This document shows positions 45,888-55,339 of a stretch of 64,000 bases of DNA, piece by piece; within the stretch, counting starts at the first letter, position 1; every line of letters starts with the position of its first letter. The position numbers and the translations under genes were made by a program. The stretch is from an uncultured Cellvibrio sp. (GTDB lineage Bacteria; Pseudomonadota; Gammaproteobacteria; Pseudomonadales; Cellvibrionaceae), in NCBI GenBank assembly GCA_946481095.1, contig CAMLML010000014.1:4198-68197 (forward strand), written 5' to 3'. Below the pieces are notes generated by a model. The model ran no database searches and had not been told where the DNA came from. It saw only the letters and a list, made by a program, of their open reading frames with translations.

Positions 45888-46715
45888 ATGAGTCAAATGC
45901 GTCCCGTTCAGGTGATAGCCGTTTCCGGAGGTAAAGGCGGTGTGGGTAAAAGCAATATTGCAGTGAATCTCAGTATTGCACTTGCCGAATTACGCCGTCG
46001 TGTTGTGTTGTTGGATGCGGATCTTGGATTGGCCAATGTTGATGTACTCCTGGGGATTAAAGCGACACATACCCTGGCTGATGTTCTGGCCGGCACCCAC
46101 AGTCTGCGGGATGTTCTGGTTACAGGTCCCGGTGGATTGCGCATAGTGCCTGCTTCATCCGGTGTTCAACGTATGGCCGAGTTGAGCCCGAGTGAACACG
46201 CCGGATTGATCAATGCATTCAACGAATTATCGGATCAAGTCGATGTATTGGTGATTGATACTGCCGCTGGTATTTCCGATACAGTCGTGAGTTTTGTACG
46301 TGCTGCCAACGAAGTGATAGTGGTGGTTTGTGATGAGCCTTCATCCATCACCGATGCCTATGCGCTGATCAAACTACTCAATACAGAATATGGCATGCAA
46401 CGCTTTCGCGTAGTGGCCAACATGACACGCACACCCCAGGAAGGTTTGAGCATGTTCAATAAACTCAATGGTGTTTGCGAACGCTTTCTGGATGTGACCT
46501 TGCAATTTGTCGGACAGGTTCCGTTTGATGAAACCGTACGCAAAGCCGTGCAGAAACAAAAAGCGATTCTGGAATTTGCCCCCAATTCAAAAGCGGCTCA
46601 GGCCCTTCGTCAGATCGCCCAGCAGGTTGATCAATGGCCTTTGCCCAGTTCACCCACAGGGCGTTTGGAGTTTTTTGTTGAGCGGTTGTTACAGGCGGCG
46701 AATTCGCGGTATTGA
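45888..46715 (+). CDS. fleN: Flagellar number regulator FleN (FlhG), MinD-type ATPase
   Basis: This 275-residue ParA/MinD ATPase limits flagellar number by acting on FleQ and FlhF. It has the deviant Walker A VSGGKGGVGKSNIAVNLSIAL, DADLGLANVDVLLG and VLVIDTAAGISDTVVSF, and closely follows the P. aeruginosa FleN sequence to its FFVERLL end. It begins 33 bases after flhF. A palindromic element starts three bases after the stop. Confidence 0.95.
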   Translation: MSQMRPVQVIAVSGGKGGVGKSNIAVNLSIALAELRRRVVLLDADLGLANVDVLLGIKATHTLADVLAGTHSLRDVLVTGPGGLRIVPASSGVQRMAELSPSEHAGLINAFNELSDQVDVLVIDTAAGISDTVVSFVRAANEVIVVVCDEPSSITDAYALIKLLNTEYGMQRFRVVANMTRTPQEGLSMFNKLNGVCERFLDVTLQFVGQVPFDETVRKAVQKQKAILEFAPNSKAAQALRQIAQQVDQWPLPSSPTGRLEFFVERLLQAANSRY

Positions 46716-46717
46716 AG

Positions 46718-46792
46718 CCCTCACCCTAACCCTCTCCCAGAGGGGGATTAAGTTCCTCCCCCTTGCCAAGGGGGAGGCTAGGAGGGGGTGAA
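46718..46792. repeat. Palindromic element, fleN-fliA spacer
   Basis: Starts CCCTCACCCTAACCCTCTCCC and ends in the hairpin CCTCCCCCTTGCCAAGGGGGAGG with GGAGGGGGTGAA. One arm matches the TTGACCCC family, the other the CCCTCACCC type, so it looks like a mosaic. It begins three bases after the fleN stop. Confidence 0.85.
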
Positions 46793-46853
46793 GGTCAAAG
46801 GGAGTAATGGGTAAAAAATGCAACAAAAAATTATTGAAAAATTAAGGTAGCCA

Positions 46854-47594
46854 ATGGCAGTCGATGGTTTAGCCATGTATGAAACCTCTCCCTCAATCGG
46901 TAATAAAATCAATATTGAGGATTATGCTTCTTTGGTGAAGCGTATCGCTTATCACATGATGATGCGTATGCCCGCTTCTGTTCAGGTCGATGATCTTATT
47001 CAAGCTGGCACTATTGGCCTTATCGAAGCCGCGCAAAAATATGATGCCTCGCGCGGAGCCAGTTTTGAAACCTATGCAGGAATCCGGATTCGCGGCGCCA
47101 TAGTCGATGAAATGCGCCGTGGTGACTGGGTTCCGCGTTCTGTCCATCGCAACGCTCGCCGCGTCGCTGAAGCCATATCCATAGTTGAAAATCGAACCGG
47201 GCGCGATGCCAAAGATATCGATGTAGCACAAGAGTTAGGTGTATCCCTGCAAGAATATTATTCGATGCTACAAGATGCCAATTCCGGGCGTTTGTTTAGT
47301 TATGAAGAAACGTTCGGCGAAGAAGACAGCAATATCGATGGCTCGGATCAAGGTTTGTCATTCAATAGCCCTGTTGAAACCATGCAAAGGGACGGGATTA
47401 AAAAAGCACTGGCCAAGGCGATTGCGGAACTGCCAGAACGTGAACAAATGATTTTGTCTCTCTATTACGATCAGGAATTGAACCTGAAAGAAATCGGTTT
47501 GGTGTTGGGAGTGAGTGAGTCACGCGTTTGCCAGATCCACAGTCAGGCCACGATAAAACTACGCCAGAAAATGGCGAGTTGGCTGCCGGATTGA
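46854..47594 (+). CDS. fliA: Flagellar sigma factor FliA (sigma-28)
   Basis: This 246-residue sigma factor directs late flagellar and chemotaxis genes. Region 2 is visible (HHMMMRMPASVQVDDLIQ-type, with GLIEAAQKYDASRGASFETYAGIRIRGAIVDEMR), region 3 (NGRDAKDIDVAQELGVSLQEYY-type) and region 4 (PEREQMILSLYYDQELNLKEIGLVLGVSESRVCQIHSQA). It follows fleN after a repeat element. cheY follows 116 bases later. Confidence 0.96.
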   Translation: MAVDGLAMYETSPSIGNKINIEDYASLVKRIAYHMMMRMPASVQVDDLIQAGTIGLIEAAQKYDASRGASFETYAGIRIRGAIVDEMRRGDWVPRSVHRNARRVAEAISIVENRTGRDAKDIDVAQELGVSLQEYYSMLQDANSGRLFSYEETFGEEDSNIDGSDQGLSFNSPVETMQRDGIKKALAKAIAELPEREQMILSLYYDQELNLKEIGLVLGVSESRVCQIHSQATIKLRQKMASWLPD

Positions 47595-47709
47595 TCAATC
47601 TGTGCTGGATATAATCAAATTCATGGTTTGTCATTTTTAAAACTGGCTAGAGTCATAAGAGCGGCTAGACTAAGAATAAAGTTTTTCCCTTGGGGTAGTG
47701 GAGGTTGCA

Positions 47710-48093
47710 TTGGATAAGAATATGAAGATTCTGATAGTCGATGATTTTTCGACAATGCGCAGGATTATTAAAAATTTATTGCGGGATTTGGGGTTCGCCA
47801 ATACCCATGAAGCAGATGATGGACAAACGGCTTTACCCATGCTCAGGAATGGCGATTTTGATTTTTTAGTGACTGACTGGAATATGCCTGGAATGACAGG
47901 AATTGATTTGCTAAAAGCGGTGAGGGCAGATGAAAAATTGCATGCGTTACCGGTGTTGATGGTAACGGCTGAAGCCAAACGGGATCAAATTATTGAAGCG
48001 GCACAAGCAGGTGTTAATGGTTATGTCGTCAAACCTTTCACTGCGCAAGCCTTGAAAGAAAAAATCGAAAAGATTTTTGACCGTGTTGGTTAA
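47710..48093 (+). CDS. cheY: Chemotaxis response regulator CheY
   Basis: This 127-residue receiver domain protein has the acidic pair Asp11-Asp12, phosphorylation Asp56 in TDWNMPG, the Thr in MVTAEAKR and Lys in VKPFTAQ. Phospho-CheY binds FliM and flips motor direction. Start: a TTG at 47710 gives [12 protein letters not shown] as in Vibrio-type CheY and has GGAGG six bases before it; the later ATG at 47722 or the GTG at 47698 are less well placed. cheZ follows 32 bases later. Confidence 0.95.
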   Translation: MDKNMKILIVDDFSTMRRIIKNLLRDLGFANTHEADDGQTALPMLRNGDFDFLVTDWNMPGMTGIDLLKAVRADEKLHALPVLMVTAEAKRDQIIEAAQAGVNGYVVKPFTAQALKEKIEKIFDRVG

Positions 48094-48125
48094 TGACCTG
48101 TTGGTCACAATAACAAGGCTTCGCT

Positions 48126-48932
48126 ATGACAGCGCAAATTGAAAACAGTATCAATGCCGAATTTATTTCAGAACTGAAAGAATGTGCAAAATTACTCGCG
48201 GAAAAATTGCAAGCTGACCAGTTCGAAGAAGCATCTGAACTGATCCAGACTATAACCCATTCACGTGATCAACATATTTTTCAATCTGTCGGAAAATTAA
48301 CGCGTGGATTGCATGATGCGATTGTTAATTTTCATGTTGATGTCGATCTGTCCAATGAGCCCCCCAAAGTTGATAACTCTGATATTCACGATGCTTCGGA
48401 TCGTCTGAATTATGTTATCAATTTAACGCAAAAAGCAGCGGATAAAACCATGGATATGGTGGATCAGGCAGCGCCTGTTGCAATGAATCTCGGGCAAGAA
48501 GCCAGTTCTTTGCGTGATGAATGGGCGAGATTAAAACGTCGCGAAATGTCGCCGGTTGAATTTCGTGAGTTGTATGAACGTATCGACGGATTTCTCGGGC
48601 AAATGGTTGTGGGAACCGGTCAACTCAATGAATGTTTTCAAAATATTGTGTTGGAGCAAGGCTTTCAGGATTTAACAGGCCAGGTGCTGAAAAAAGTGAT
48701 CGGACTGATAAAAGATGTTGAGCGTGATCTTGTCAGCCTGGTGCGCATTGCAGGGCAAGTGGAAGAGATCACTGGCCTTGGTAATGACAAGGAAACTATG
48801 GAACATGACAAACAAATTTATACACAACGTAAAACCATTGCAGAAGGGCCGCAGGTGCATGCTGCCGATAGAAAAGATGTAGCTGCTACGCAAGATGAAG
48901 TGGATGATCTCTTATCCAGTTTGGGATTTTAG
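48126..48932 (+). CDS. cheZ: CheY-phosphatase CheZ
   Basis: This 268-residue protein has the long four-helix bundle (GFLGQMVVGTGQLNECFQNIVLEQGFQDLTGQVLKKVI with the catalytic Gln in FQDLTGQ) and the C-terminal CheY-binding peptide QDEVDDLLSSLGF. It speeds CheY-P dephosphorylation. Its tail motif resembles the repeated DEFxxLLDQL motifs in the next gene, cheA. Confidence 0.95.
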   Translation: MTAQIENSINAEFISELKECAKLLAEKLQADQFEEASELIQTITHSRDQHIFQSVGKLTRGLHDAIVNFHVDVDLSNEPPKVDNSDIHDASDRLNYVINLTQKAADKTMDMVDQAAPVAMNLGQEASSLRDEWARLKRREMSPVEFRELYERIDGFLGQMVVGTGQLNECFQNIVLEQGFQDLTGQVLKKVIGLIKDVERDLVSLVRIAGQVEEITGLGNDKETMEHDKQIYTQRKTIAEGPQVHAADRKDVAATQDEVDDLLSSLGF

Positions 48933-48968
48933 TGAAATGTTATCTCGTAGTGGTCGGGAGATGAGTGC

Positions 48969-51299
48969 ATGAGTTTTGGTGATGACGAGGACATACTTCA
49001 GGATTTTTTAGTTGAAGCCGGCGAAATATTGGAACGCTTGTCGCAACAATTAGTCGATCTTGAACAACGTCCGGACGATAAAAATTTACTGAATGCAATC
49101 TTTCGTGGTTTTCATACTGTGAAAGGCGGTGCAGGATTTTTGTCGTTGACACCCATGGTGCAATGTTGTCATGTGACAGAAAATTTATTCGATATTTTGC
49201 GTAATGGAAAACGCACGGTTACTTCAGAACTGATGGATGTTGTGTTGCAAGCATTGGACATGGTGAACCAACAGTTTGAATTGGTTTCTGCGCGTGAAGA
49301 ATTGCCGCCGGTGGATGAATCGTTAATTCGTGCTCTGGAACGTTTGGTGTCCTGTGATGATTTGCAGGAATCGGCAAATCCTGTTATCAGCGATCAAAAA
49401 TCAGAAGTACCTTCCGATCATATTTCCGATGACGAATTTGAACAATTGCTGGATGCCATAGCCGATCCCATCTCAACCAATTCATCGACAACCTCAGGTC
49501 CATCAACATCCAGCGATGATATTACCGATGATGAATTTGATAACTTGTTGGATCAATTACATGGAAAAGGTAGGGGACCTGGAAAAAAATCTGCAGAAAA
49601 AACTGTTGCAACACCTGCTGTTTCTGCTTCATCCGGTTCCGGTGAAGATATTACAGAAGATGAATTTGAAGCGCTTCTGGATCAATTGCATGGCAAAGGC
49701 AAGGGGCCTGGAACTGACACAGCAAAAGAATCGACAAAATCTACAGCAAAAACCGCAGAGGTTGCCAAAGATTCAAAACCGGCAACAACTACATCACCTG
49801 CTTCGTCTGCTGCGGATTTAATTAATGATGATGAATTTGAAGCATTACTGGATCAATTACATGGCAAGGGCAAAGGGCCTGGTGTTAATACCGCATCTGC
49901 TTCTGCAAAATCGCCTGCATCAACAGAGCCGCCAAAAACTGAAAAACCAAAAACTGAATCGCCAAAACCCGAACCCAAAAAAGACACCGTAAAAACAGAA
50001 ACTGCGAAAATCGCCAGTAAACCTGAAACCAAAATGGCTGCATCATCTACTGCATCGGCAAGTGCTTCTGCTGCAGCACTTGCTGCCGATAAGGATGCTG
50101 CCAATAAAGATGCTGCTGCAGTAGAAACTACCGTGCGTGTTGATACACAACGCCTCGACGATATTATGAATATGGTGGGTGAGTTGGTATTGGTGCGCAA
50201 CCGTTTGGTGCGTTTGGGTAATACGTCCAATAACGAACAGCTTGTTAAAGCCGTAGCCAATTTGGATGTGGTCACAGCGGATTTGCAAACCTCTGTGATG
50301 AAAACACGTATGCAACCTATCAAAAAGGTATTTGGCCGTTTTCCACGTGTTGTGCGTGATCTTGCGCGTAGTTTGCGTAAAGAAATTAATTTGGAATTGG
50401 TTGGCGAAGAAACAGACCTTGATAAAAATCTGGTTGAAGCGCTTGCCGATCCGCTAGTGCATCTGGTGCGTAATTCGGTTGATCACGGTATAGAATTTCC
50501 TGATGAGCGCGAAGCAAAAGGCAAGCCACGTGTGGGGCAGGTTGTACTTGCTGCCGAGCAGGAAGGTGATCATATTTTGTTGTCCATCAGTGATGATGGC
50601 AATGGTATGGACCCGGTAAAATTGCGTCGAATTGCAGTTGAAAAAGGCATGTTCGACGAAGACACCGCCAATCGATTATCTGATACCGAATCCTACAACT
50701 TAATTTTTGCTCCCGGATTTTCAACCAAAAAAGAAATTTCCGATGTGTCTGGTCGCGGTGTGGGCATGGATGTCGTAAAAACCAAAATTACACAATTAAA
50801 TGGCAGTGTGGATATACATTCAGAGTTAGGCAAAGGTACGCGATTTGTTATCAAGGTACCTTTGACTTTGGCCATCATGCCGACCTTGATGTTTATTTCA
50901 GGTAAACAAACTTTTGCGTTTCCACTGGTGAGTGTGAATGAAATTTTTCATATGGATTTAACAAAATCCCACGTAGTGGATGGTCAGGATTGTATTTCAA
51001 TTCGCGAGCAAGCAATTCCTTTATTTTATTTAAAAGACTGGTTGGTCAAGGGAAGTTCCGGAGAACATCCATCACATGCACATGTTGTTATTGTCACTGT
51101 CGGTACGCGTCGTGTTGGTTTTGTGGTGGATCAATTAATTGGCCAGGAAGAGGTGGTAATCAAACCGCTGGGAAAAATGTTACAGGGTACACCGGGAATG
51201 GCAGGTGCTACGATTACCGGTGATGGTGCAATTGCATTGATTTTGGATATCCCCAGTTTGTTGCGTCGATATGCAAAAGGCTCCTGGAATCATGGATAA
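48969..51299 (+). CDS. cheA: Chemotaxis histidine kinase CheA
   Basis: This 776-residue kinase phosphorylates CheY and CheB. Domains in order: P1/Hpt (residues 1-125, phospho-His49 in FHTVKGG), a linker of about 260 residues with no recognisable P2 domain, P3 dimerisation (VRVDTQRLDDIMNMVGELVLVRNRL), P4 kinase with N box LVRNSVDHGIE and G boxes DDGNGMD and GRGVGMDVV, and P5 CheW-like regulatory domain. The linker has four copies of a DDEFxxLLDQL motif at 151-166, 184-205, 227-248 and 284-305, the last three followed by HGKGxGPG, then a Lys/Pro/Ala-rich stretch. Confidence 0.95.
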   Translation: MSFGDDEDILQDFLVEAGEILERLSQQLVDLEQRPDDKNLLNAIFRGFHTVKGGAGFLSLTPMVQCCHVTENLFDILRNGKRTVTSELMDVVLQALDMVNQQFELVSAREELPPVDESLIRALERLVSCDDLQESANPVISDQKSEVPSDHISDDEFEQLLDAIADPISTNSSTTSGPSTSSDDITDDEFDNLLDQLHGKGRGPGKKSAEKTVATPAVSASSGSGEDITEDEFEALLDQLHGKGKGPGTDTAKESTKSTAKTAEVAKDSKPATTTSPASSAADLINDDEFEALLDQLHGKGKGPGVNTASASAKSPASTEPPKTEKPKTESPKPEPKKDTVKTETAKIASKPETKMAASSTASASASAAALAADKDAANKDAAAVETTVRVDTQRLDDIMNMVGELVLVRNRLVRLGNTSNNEQLVKAVANLDVVTADLQTSVMKTRMQPIKKVFGRFPRVVRDLARSLRKEINLELVGEETDLDKNLVEALADPLVHLVRNSVDHGIEFPDEREAKGKPRVGQVVLAAEQEGDHILLSISDDGNGMDPVKLRRIAVEKGMFDEDTANRLSDTESYNLIFAPGFSTKKEISDVSGRGVGMDVVKTKITQLNGSVDIHSELGKGTRFVIKVPLTLAIMPTLMFISGKQTFAFPLVSVNEIFHMDLTKSHVVDGQDCISIREQAIPLFYLKDWLVKGSSGEHPSHAHVVIVTVGTRRVGFVVDQLIGQEEVVIKPLGKMLQGTPGMAGATITGDGAIALILDIPSLLRRYAKGSWNHG
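49419..49883 (+). repeat. Four FliM/CheZ-like motif repeats in the CheA linker
   Basis: Repeat units encode DDEFEQLLDAIAD, DDEFDNLLDQLHGKGRGPG, EDEFEALLDQLHGKGKGPG and DDEFEALLDQLHGKGKGPG. The copies differ at many synonymous codon positions while the peptide is kept, so the protein motif, not the DNA, seems under selection. Confidence 0.9.
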
Positions 51300-51330
51300 G
51301 TTCACTATTAAAAATTTTTAGGAGAGAGAG

Positions 51331-52467
51331 ATGCCAATTCGGGTGTTAGTTGTCGATGACTCGCAATTTTTTCAACGACAATTAAAAGATATCATCAATG
51401 AAAACCCTGAATTGAAAGTCGTGGGTATAGCCAGTAACGGGCGTGAAGCTGTAGAAAAAGCGGCCGATTTGCAGCCTGATATTATCACCATGGATTTTGA
51501 AATGCCGGTAATGGATGGTGTTACCGCCATTCGTCATATTATGGCGCATCGCAAAGTGCCTATTCTGATGTTCTCATCGCTGACTTATGAAGGTGCAAAA
51601 GTGACTCTTGATGCCTTGGCTGCAGGAGCACTGGATTTTATTCCCAAGGATTTTGCAGAAGTTGCGCGTAATTCCGTTGCATTAAAAAATAAATTGCAAG
51701 AACGTTTGATCACCTTGGCGAAGACCGGACGTACCGCGAATATTCCATTAAATTCGTCAATATCATCGGAAAAAAATTCAAGTTCTGAAAAAACGCAATC
51801 GCATGAAACGGTAAAGCCGACCACAACCAATCCAATCCCTGCAAAAACTCATGTGACGGCATCATCAAAATCAACCAATGATGCACGATTAAAAAAACAA
51901 CCGAGAATGTTGATTATAGGTGCGTCTACCGGAGGCCCGGTAGCATTGGCAGAAGTCTTGACTGTGTTGCCAGGAAATTTTCCAGTGCCAATTTTATTGG
52001 TACAACATATGCCAGAGAATTTTACAAAAGCGTTTGCCGAGCGTTTGAATAAAATTTGCAAAATTGAAGTCAGGGAAGCGGTTGATGGTGATACATTGAA
52101 ACCGGGGTTGGCATTGTTGGCGCCGGGTGGAAAACAATTGATGTTGGATAAACGTAACATGGGCAGTGTGCGGGTATTTCACGACGATGATCGCGTGAAT
52201 TACAAACCATCACTGGATATTACTTTTGGATCGGCGGCCAATACTCTCGGCGATAAAGTGTTGGGTGTTGTGTTAACCGGAATGGGATCTGATGGTTGCA
52301 ATGGCGCGCGTTTGTTAAAAGAAGCGGGTTCATCTATCTGGTCTCAAGACGAACAAAGTTGTGTGATTTATGGTATGCCAATGGCTGTTGCCAAAGCGGG
52401 TTTATCTGATCGTGTTTTGAATTTAAAAGAGATAGGTGCACGGCTTGCACAAGAGGTAACCGGATGA
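51331..52467 (+). CDS. cheB: Chemotaxis methylesterase CheB
   Basis: This 378-residue protein has an N-terminal receiver domain (VLVVDDS, Asp55 in MDFEMPVMDG) and a C-terminal methylesterase domain with GASTGGP (Ser), QHMPENFTKAF (His) and VLTGMGSDGCNGAR (Asp). A Ser/Thr-rich linker of about 60 residues joins them. It demethylates or deamidates chemoreceptors for adaptation. AGGAGAG lies before the ATG. Its stop overlaps motC (ATGA). Confidence 0.95.
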   Translation: MPIRVLVVDDSQFFQRQLKDIINENPELKVVGIASNGREAVEKAADLQPDIITMDFEMPVMDGVTAIRHIMAHRKVPILMFSSLTYEGAKVTLDALAAGALDFIPKDFAEVARNSVALKNKLQERLITLAKTGRTANIPLNSSISSEKNSSSEKTQSHETVKPTTTNPIPAKTHVTASSKSTNDARLKKQPRMLIIGASTGGPVALAEVLTVLPGNFPVPILLVQHMPENFTKAFAERLNKICKIEVREAVDGDTLKPGLALLAPGGKQLMLDKRNMGSVRVFHDDDRVNYKPSLDITFGSAANTLGDKVLGVVLTGMGSDGCNGARLLKEAGSSIWSQDEQSCVIYGMPMAVAKAGLSDRVLNLKEIGARLAQEVTG

Positions 52468-53210
52468 TTGATGTACTGAGTATTATTGGCATTATCCTTG
52501 GCTTTGCTGCCATTATCGGTGGCAATTTGCTTGAGGGTGGTGGCTTGGGTACTTTGGTCAATGGTCCGGCGGCATTTATTGTGATTGGTGGAACTTTGGG
52601 TGCCGCCATGTTACAAACACCCAAAAATAGTTTGAAGCGCGCATTGAAAATTATTAAATGGGTTTTCAAACCACCTTATGTTCCCTTCAAGCAAGGTGTT
52701 ACCAATATTTCACGCTGGGCAGTTGCTGCGCGTAAAGATGGTTTGCTGGGTTTGGAAAATGTTGCTGAAAAAGAAAAAGATGCGTTTGCAAAAAAAGGTT
52801 TGCAATTATTGGTTGATGGCAATGAGCCGGATGTTATTCGCCGGATTTTGGAAACAGATTTAGTGGTTGATGAGCAACGCGATTACGATGCTGTGAAATT
52901 TTATGAATCCATGGGAGGTTATGCGCCTACAATCGGTATTATTGGTGCGGTTATGGGTTTAATTCATGTCATGCACAATCTCGCTGATCCATCCACTCTG
53001 GGGCCGGGTATCGCTATTGCATTTGTTGCCACTATTTATGGTGTTGCTTTAGCCAATTTATTATTTATTCCTGTCGCGCATAAATTACGCACCTGTATTT
53101 ATGAAAATTCGCAATATCGTGAATTGATTATCGAAGGCATTATGGCAATCGCTGACGGTGAAAATCCCCGATCGATTGAAATGAAATTAAATGGTTACAT
53201 ACATCCTTAA
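52464..53210 (+). CDS. motC: Flagellar stator protein MotC (MotA-type)
   Basis: This 248-residue MotA-family protein has four transmembrane helices, with VLSIIGIILGFAAIIGGNLLEGG at the start, GYAPTIGIIGAVMGLIHVMHNLADPSTLGPGIAIAFVATIYG in the pore helices, and the KDGLLGLENVAEKEKD cytoplasmic loop. With MotD it forms the second proton-driven stator in Pseudomonas-type cells. Overlaps cheB by four bases; a palindromic element fills the spacer to motD. Confidence 0.95.
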   Translation: MIDVLSIIGIILGFAAIIGGNLLEGGGLGTLVNGPAAFIVIGGTLGAAMLQTPKNSLKRALKIIKWVFKPPYVPFKQGVTNISRWAVAARKDGLLGLENVAEKEKDAFAKKGLQLLVDGNEPDVIRRILETDLVVDEQRDYDAVKFYESMGGYAPTIGIIGAVMGLIHVMHNLADPSTLGPGIAIAFVATIYGVALANLLFIPVAHKLRTCIYENSQYRELIIEGIMAIADGENPRSIEMKLNGYIHP

Positions 53211-53292
53211 AAGACCCCCTCCTAGCCTCCCCCTTGCCAGGGGGAGGAAATTGTCCCCTCCCCTGGCAAGGGGAGGGTTAGGGTGGGGTCAA
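53211..53292. repeat. Palindromic element forming the motC-motD spacer
   Basis: The element starts one base after the motC stop (GACCCCCTCC) and ends in GGGGTCAA, whose last base is the A of the motD ATG. It is the reverse-oriented near copy of the flhF insert, with both hairpins (CTCCCCCTTGCCAGGGGGAG and CCCCTCCCCTGGCAAGGGGAGGG). Confidence 0.93.
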
Positions 53293-54149
53293 TGAACCGA
53301 AATCGCAATCGAAAAAATGAACCGCAAATTAATCACGAACGTTGGTTAATTTCCTATGCGGATTTCATTACGCTGTTGTTTGCGTTTTTTGTGGTGATGT
53401 ATTCCATTTCACAAGTGAGTGAAAGTAAATATCGCGTACTGTCAGAAACTTTTGTTGAAGCATTTAATAAACCCAACGATTCACAAGCCAATCCTGATCC
53501 ACAACAAAATACCGCACCATCGAATGATGTTATTACCCCGATTGATATGGGCAAAACCGCAACTGATCAAGCAACCAGTGATGAACAAGTTGCAATCGTC
53601 AGTGATCAGGCATCCAATGATGTTACGCCTGCAGTAGAAGAAATTGGCGAGCCTGTTAAAGCCGTAAAAAATAGTGATGAACTTTCACAAATTTCCGATC
53701 TGGTTAGCGATAAATTTTCGACATTAATTGATCAGGGATTGATACAAGTTGCCAGCAACGAACTTTGGCTGCAAATCGAATTGAAAGACAGTATTTTATT
53801 TACATCCGGCAGTGCAGACACCAGCGAACAAGCACAAAAAATATTTGATGACATTGCATTAATTTTAAAAGATTACGAAAATCCCATTCAGGTAGAAGGC
53901 TTCACCGACAATATTCCCATCAACAGTCCGCGTTATCCCACCAACTGGGAATTATCCACCGCACGCGCCAGTGCAATCGTAAAATATCTCGCTGCAAAAG
54001 GCGTAGCCCCCGAACGTTTGTCTGCAGTCGGTTACGGCGAATACCAGCCCGCCACCACCAATGAAACCCCCGAAGGCCGCGCCCAAAACCGCCGCGTCAC
54101 TGTGATGATCGCAAAACGAAAAATGGATAGGCCGAAAACGAGTTTGTGA
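53292..54149 (+). CDS. motD: Flagellar stator protein MotD (MotB-type)
   Basis: This 285-residue protein has one transmembrane helix with the proton-binding Asp (ISYADFITLLFAFFVVMYSI), a Gln/Asp/Ser-rich periplasmic linker of about 100 residues, and an OmpA-type peptidoglycan-binding domain (VEGFTDNIPINSPRYPTNWELSTARASAIVKYLA, YGEYQPATTNETPEGRAQNRRVTVMI). Start: ATG at 53292, whose first base ends the upstream repeat; the GTG at 53283 lies inside the repeat. No classical Shine-Dalgarno other than the GGTGGGG of the repeat. Confidence 0.94.
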   Translation: MNRNRNRKNEPQINHERWLISYADFITLLFAFFVVMYSISQVSESKYRVLSETFVEAFNKPNDSQANPDPQQNTAPSNDVITPIDMGKTATDQATSDEQVAIVSDQASNDVTPAVEEIGEPVKAVKNSDELSQISDLVSDKFSTLIDQGLIQVASNELWLQIELKDSILFTSGSADTSEQAQKIFDDIALILKDYENPIQVEGFTDNIPINSPRYPTNWELSTARASAIVKYLAAKGVAPERLSAVGYGEYQPATTNETPEGRAQNRRVTVMIAKRKMDRPKTSL

Positions 54150-54240
54150 TTTCACCCAATTTTTATAATCCCTTGACCTTCCTGCTTTTTCCTAATAACT
54201 TGCCTTTCGAATTTTTAATGTGCACCTACAGGAGTTGTTG

Positions 54241-55071
54241 ATGGGTATTGGTTGTCGGGTTTTAAAATTTTTTATTGCATCGTTTATTTTCTGCGGGGTT
54301 CCTCTATTCGCCGCTGACATGGATTATGATCATGAAATGGAAATCGGTTTGGGAATTGGTGGACAATATTTGCCGCATTATCGCGGATCGCGTGAAACGC
54401 ATACGAAAGTTTTACCTGTTCCGGTTGTTGAATACAGAGGAAAAATATTTAAATCGGATCGGGATGGAACGCGGGTGGAGTTTGTGCTTGCTGATCGAAT
54501 TGAGCTTAACGTCAGTGCTGATCTGGCTTTGAATGATGGTGCTGAAGATAATGTTTTGCGAAAAGGAATGCCTGAACTGGAATCAGAATTTCAATTGGGA
54601 CCATCAATCAATATTGATTTGATGGGAAAAGGATTTAATCGTGGATTGTTATTACGTTTGCCTGTTCGACCCGCTTTCGCAGTGGGTAGTGACATAGACT
54701 ATATCGGTTATACATTAAATCCTATGCTGACTTTTATCGAACCGGATTTTTCAGGTTTACGTATTAGTTGGGACATTGGGCTGCTTTATGGATCACAAGA
54801 TTATCATCAACACTATTACGGTGTTACGTCTGAATATGTAACTGAAACCAGAGAGGAATATAAAGCCACATCAGGTTTCAGCGGCACTTTTACAGAACTT
54901 GGAATTTCCTCAAAAACAGGCAATATTGTTTACGGTGTTAGTTTTCGTTATGACAATTTAACCGAGGCAGTTTTTTATCCCAGCCCTTTGGTAGAAACCC
55001 ATGATTATTGGAGTGTTTCATTTGGTGTGGGTTGGATGTTTAGAACCTTGAGATGGAATAATCCTGATTGA
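54241..55071 (+). CDS. MipA/OmpV-family outer-membrane protein
   Basis: This 276-residue protein has a signal peptide (VLKFFIASFIFCGVPLFAAD) and the MipA pattern: GIGGQYLPHYRGSRETHTKVLPVPVVEYRG near the start and a final beta strand SFGVGWMFRTLRWN. MipA proteins are outer-membrane beta barrels, some linking lytic transglycosylases and penicillin-binding proteins. The ATG at 54241 has CAGGAG six bases upstream. First of four genes that break the usual motD-parA adjacency. Confidence 0.88.
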   Translation: MGIGCRVLKFFIASFIFCGVPLFAADMDYDHEMEIGLGIGGQYLPHYRGSRETHTKVLPVPVVEYRGKIFKSDRDGTRVEFVLADRIELNVSADLALNDGAEDNVLRKGMPELESEFQLGPSINIDLMGKGFNRGLLLRLPVRPAFAVGSDIDYIGYTLNPMLTFIEPDFSGLRISWDIGLLYGSQDYHQHYYGVTSEYVTETREEYKATSGFSGTFTELGISSKTGNIVYGVSFRYDNLTEAVFYPSPLVETHDYWSVSFGVGWMFRTLRWNNPD

Positions 55072-55339
55072 TAAAAATTGTTTATGGGAGAAATCAACAA
55101 TCTGTAAACAGGTGGATTTGATCACACTGCTGGCGCAATTAATGGCGTTAAAATCTTGAATCACGATCCAAACAGGAAGAAAAGTAACAAAAAATTTGTA
55201 TGACTTGATATTAATTTTTAAATTCAGCAAAGTTGCTCTGCAAACAAAAAATTAACAGGGAGTTTAGTTATAAGGTTTTTTACCGCTTGGCTTATAGAGA
55301 AAGCTAATCACCAATAGTGTTCAAGAAGGAGTTTACGCA

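Noticed and set aside
47595..47709. A sigma-28 (FliA) promoter before cheY
   Set aside because: A TAAA-like box exists at 47638 but nothing close to GCCGATAA follows at the right spacing.
55072..55339. A small gene or RNA in the 268-base gap before the hydrolase
   Set aside because: No convincing frame, hairpin or terminator was found there.
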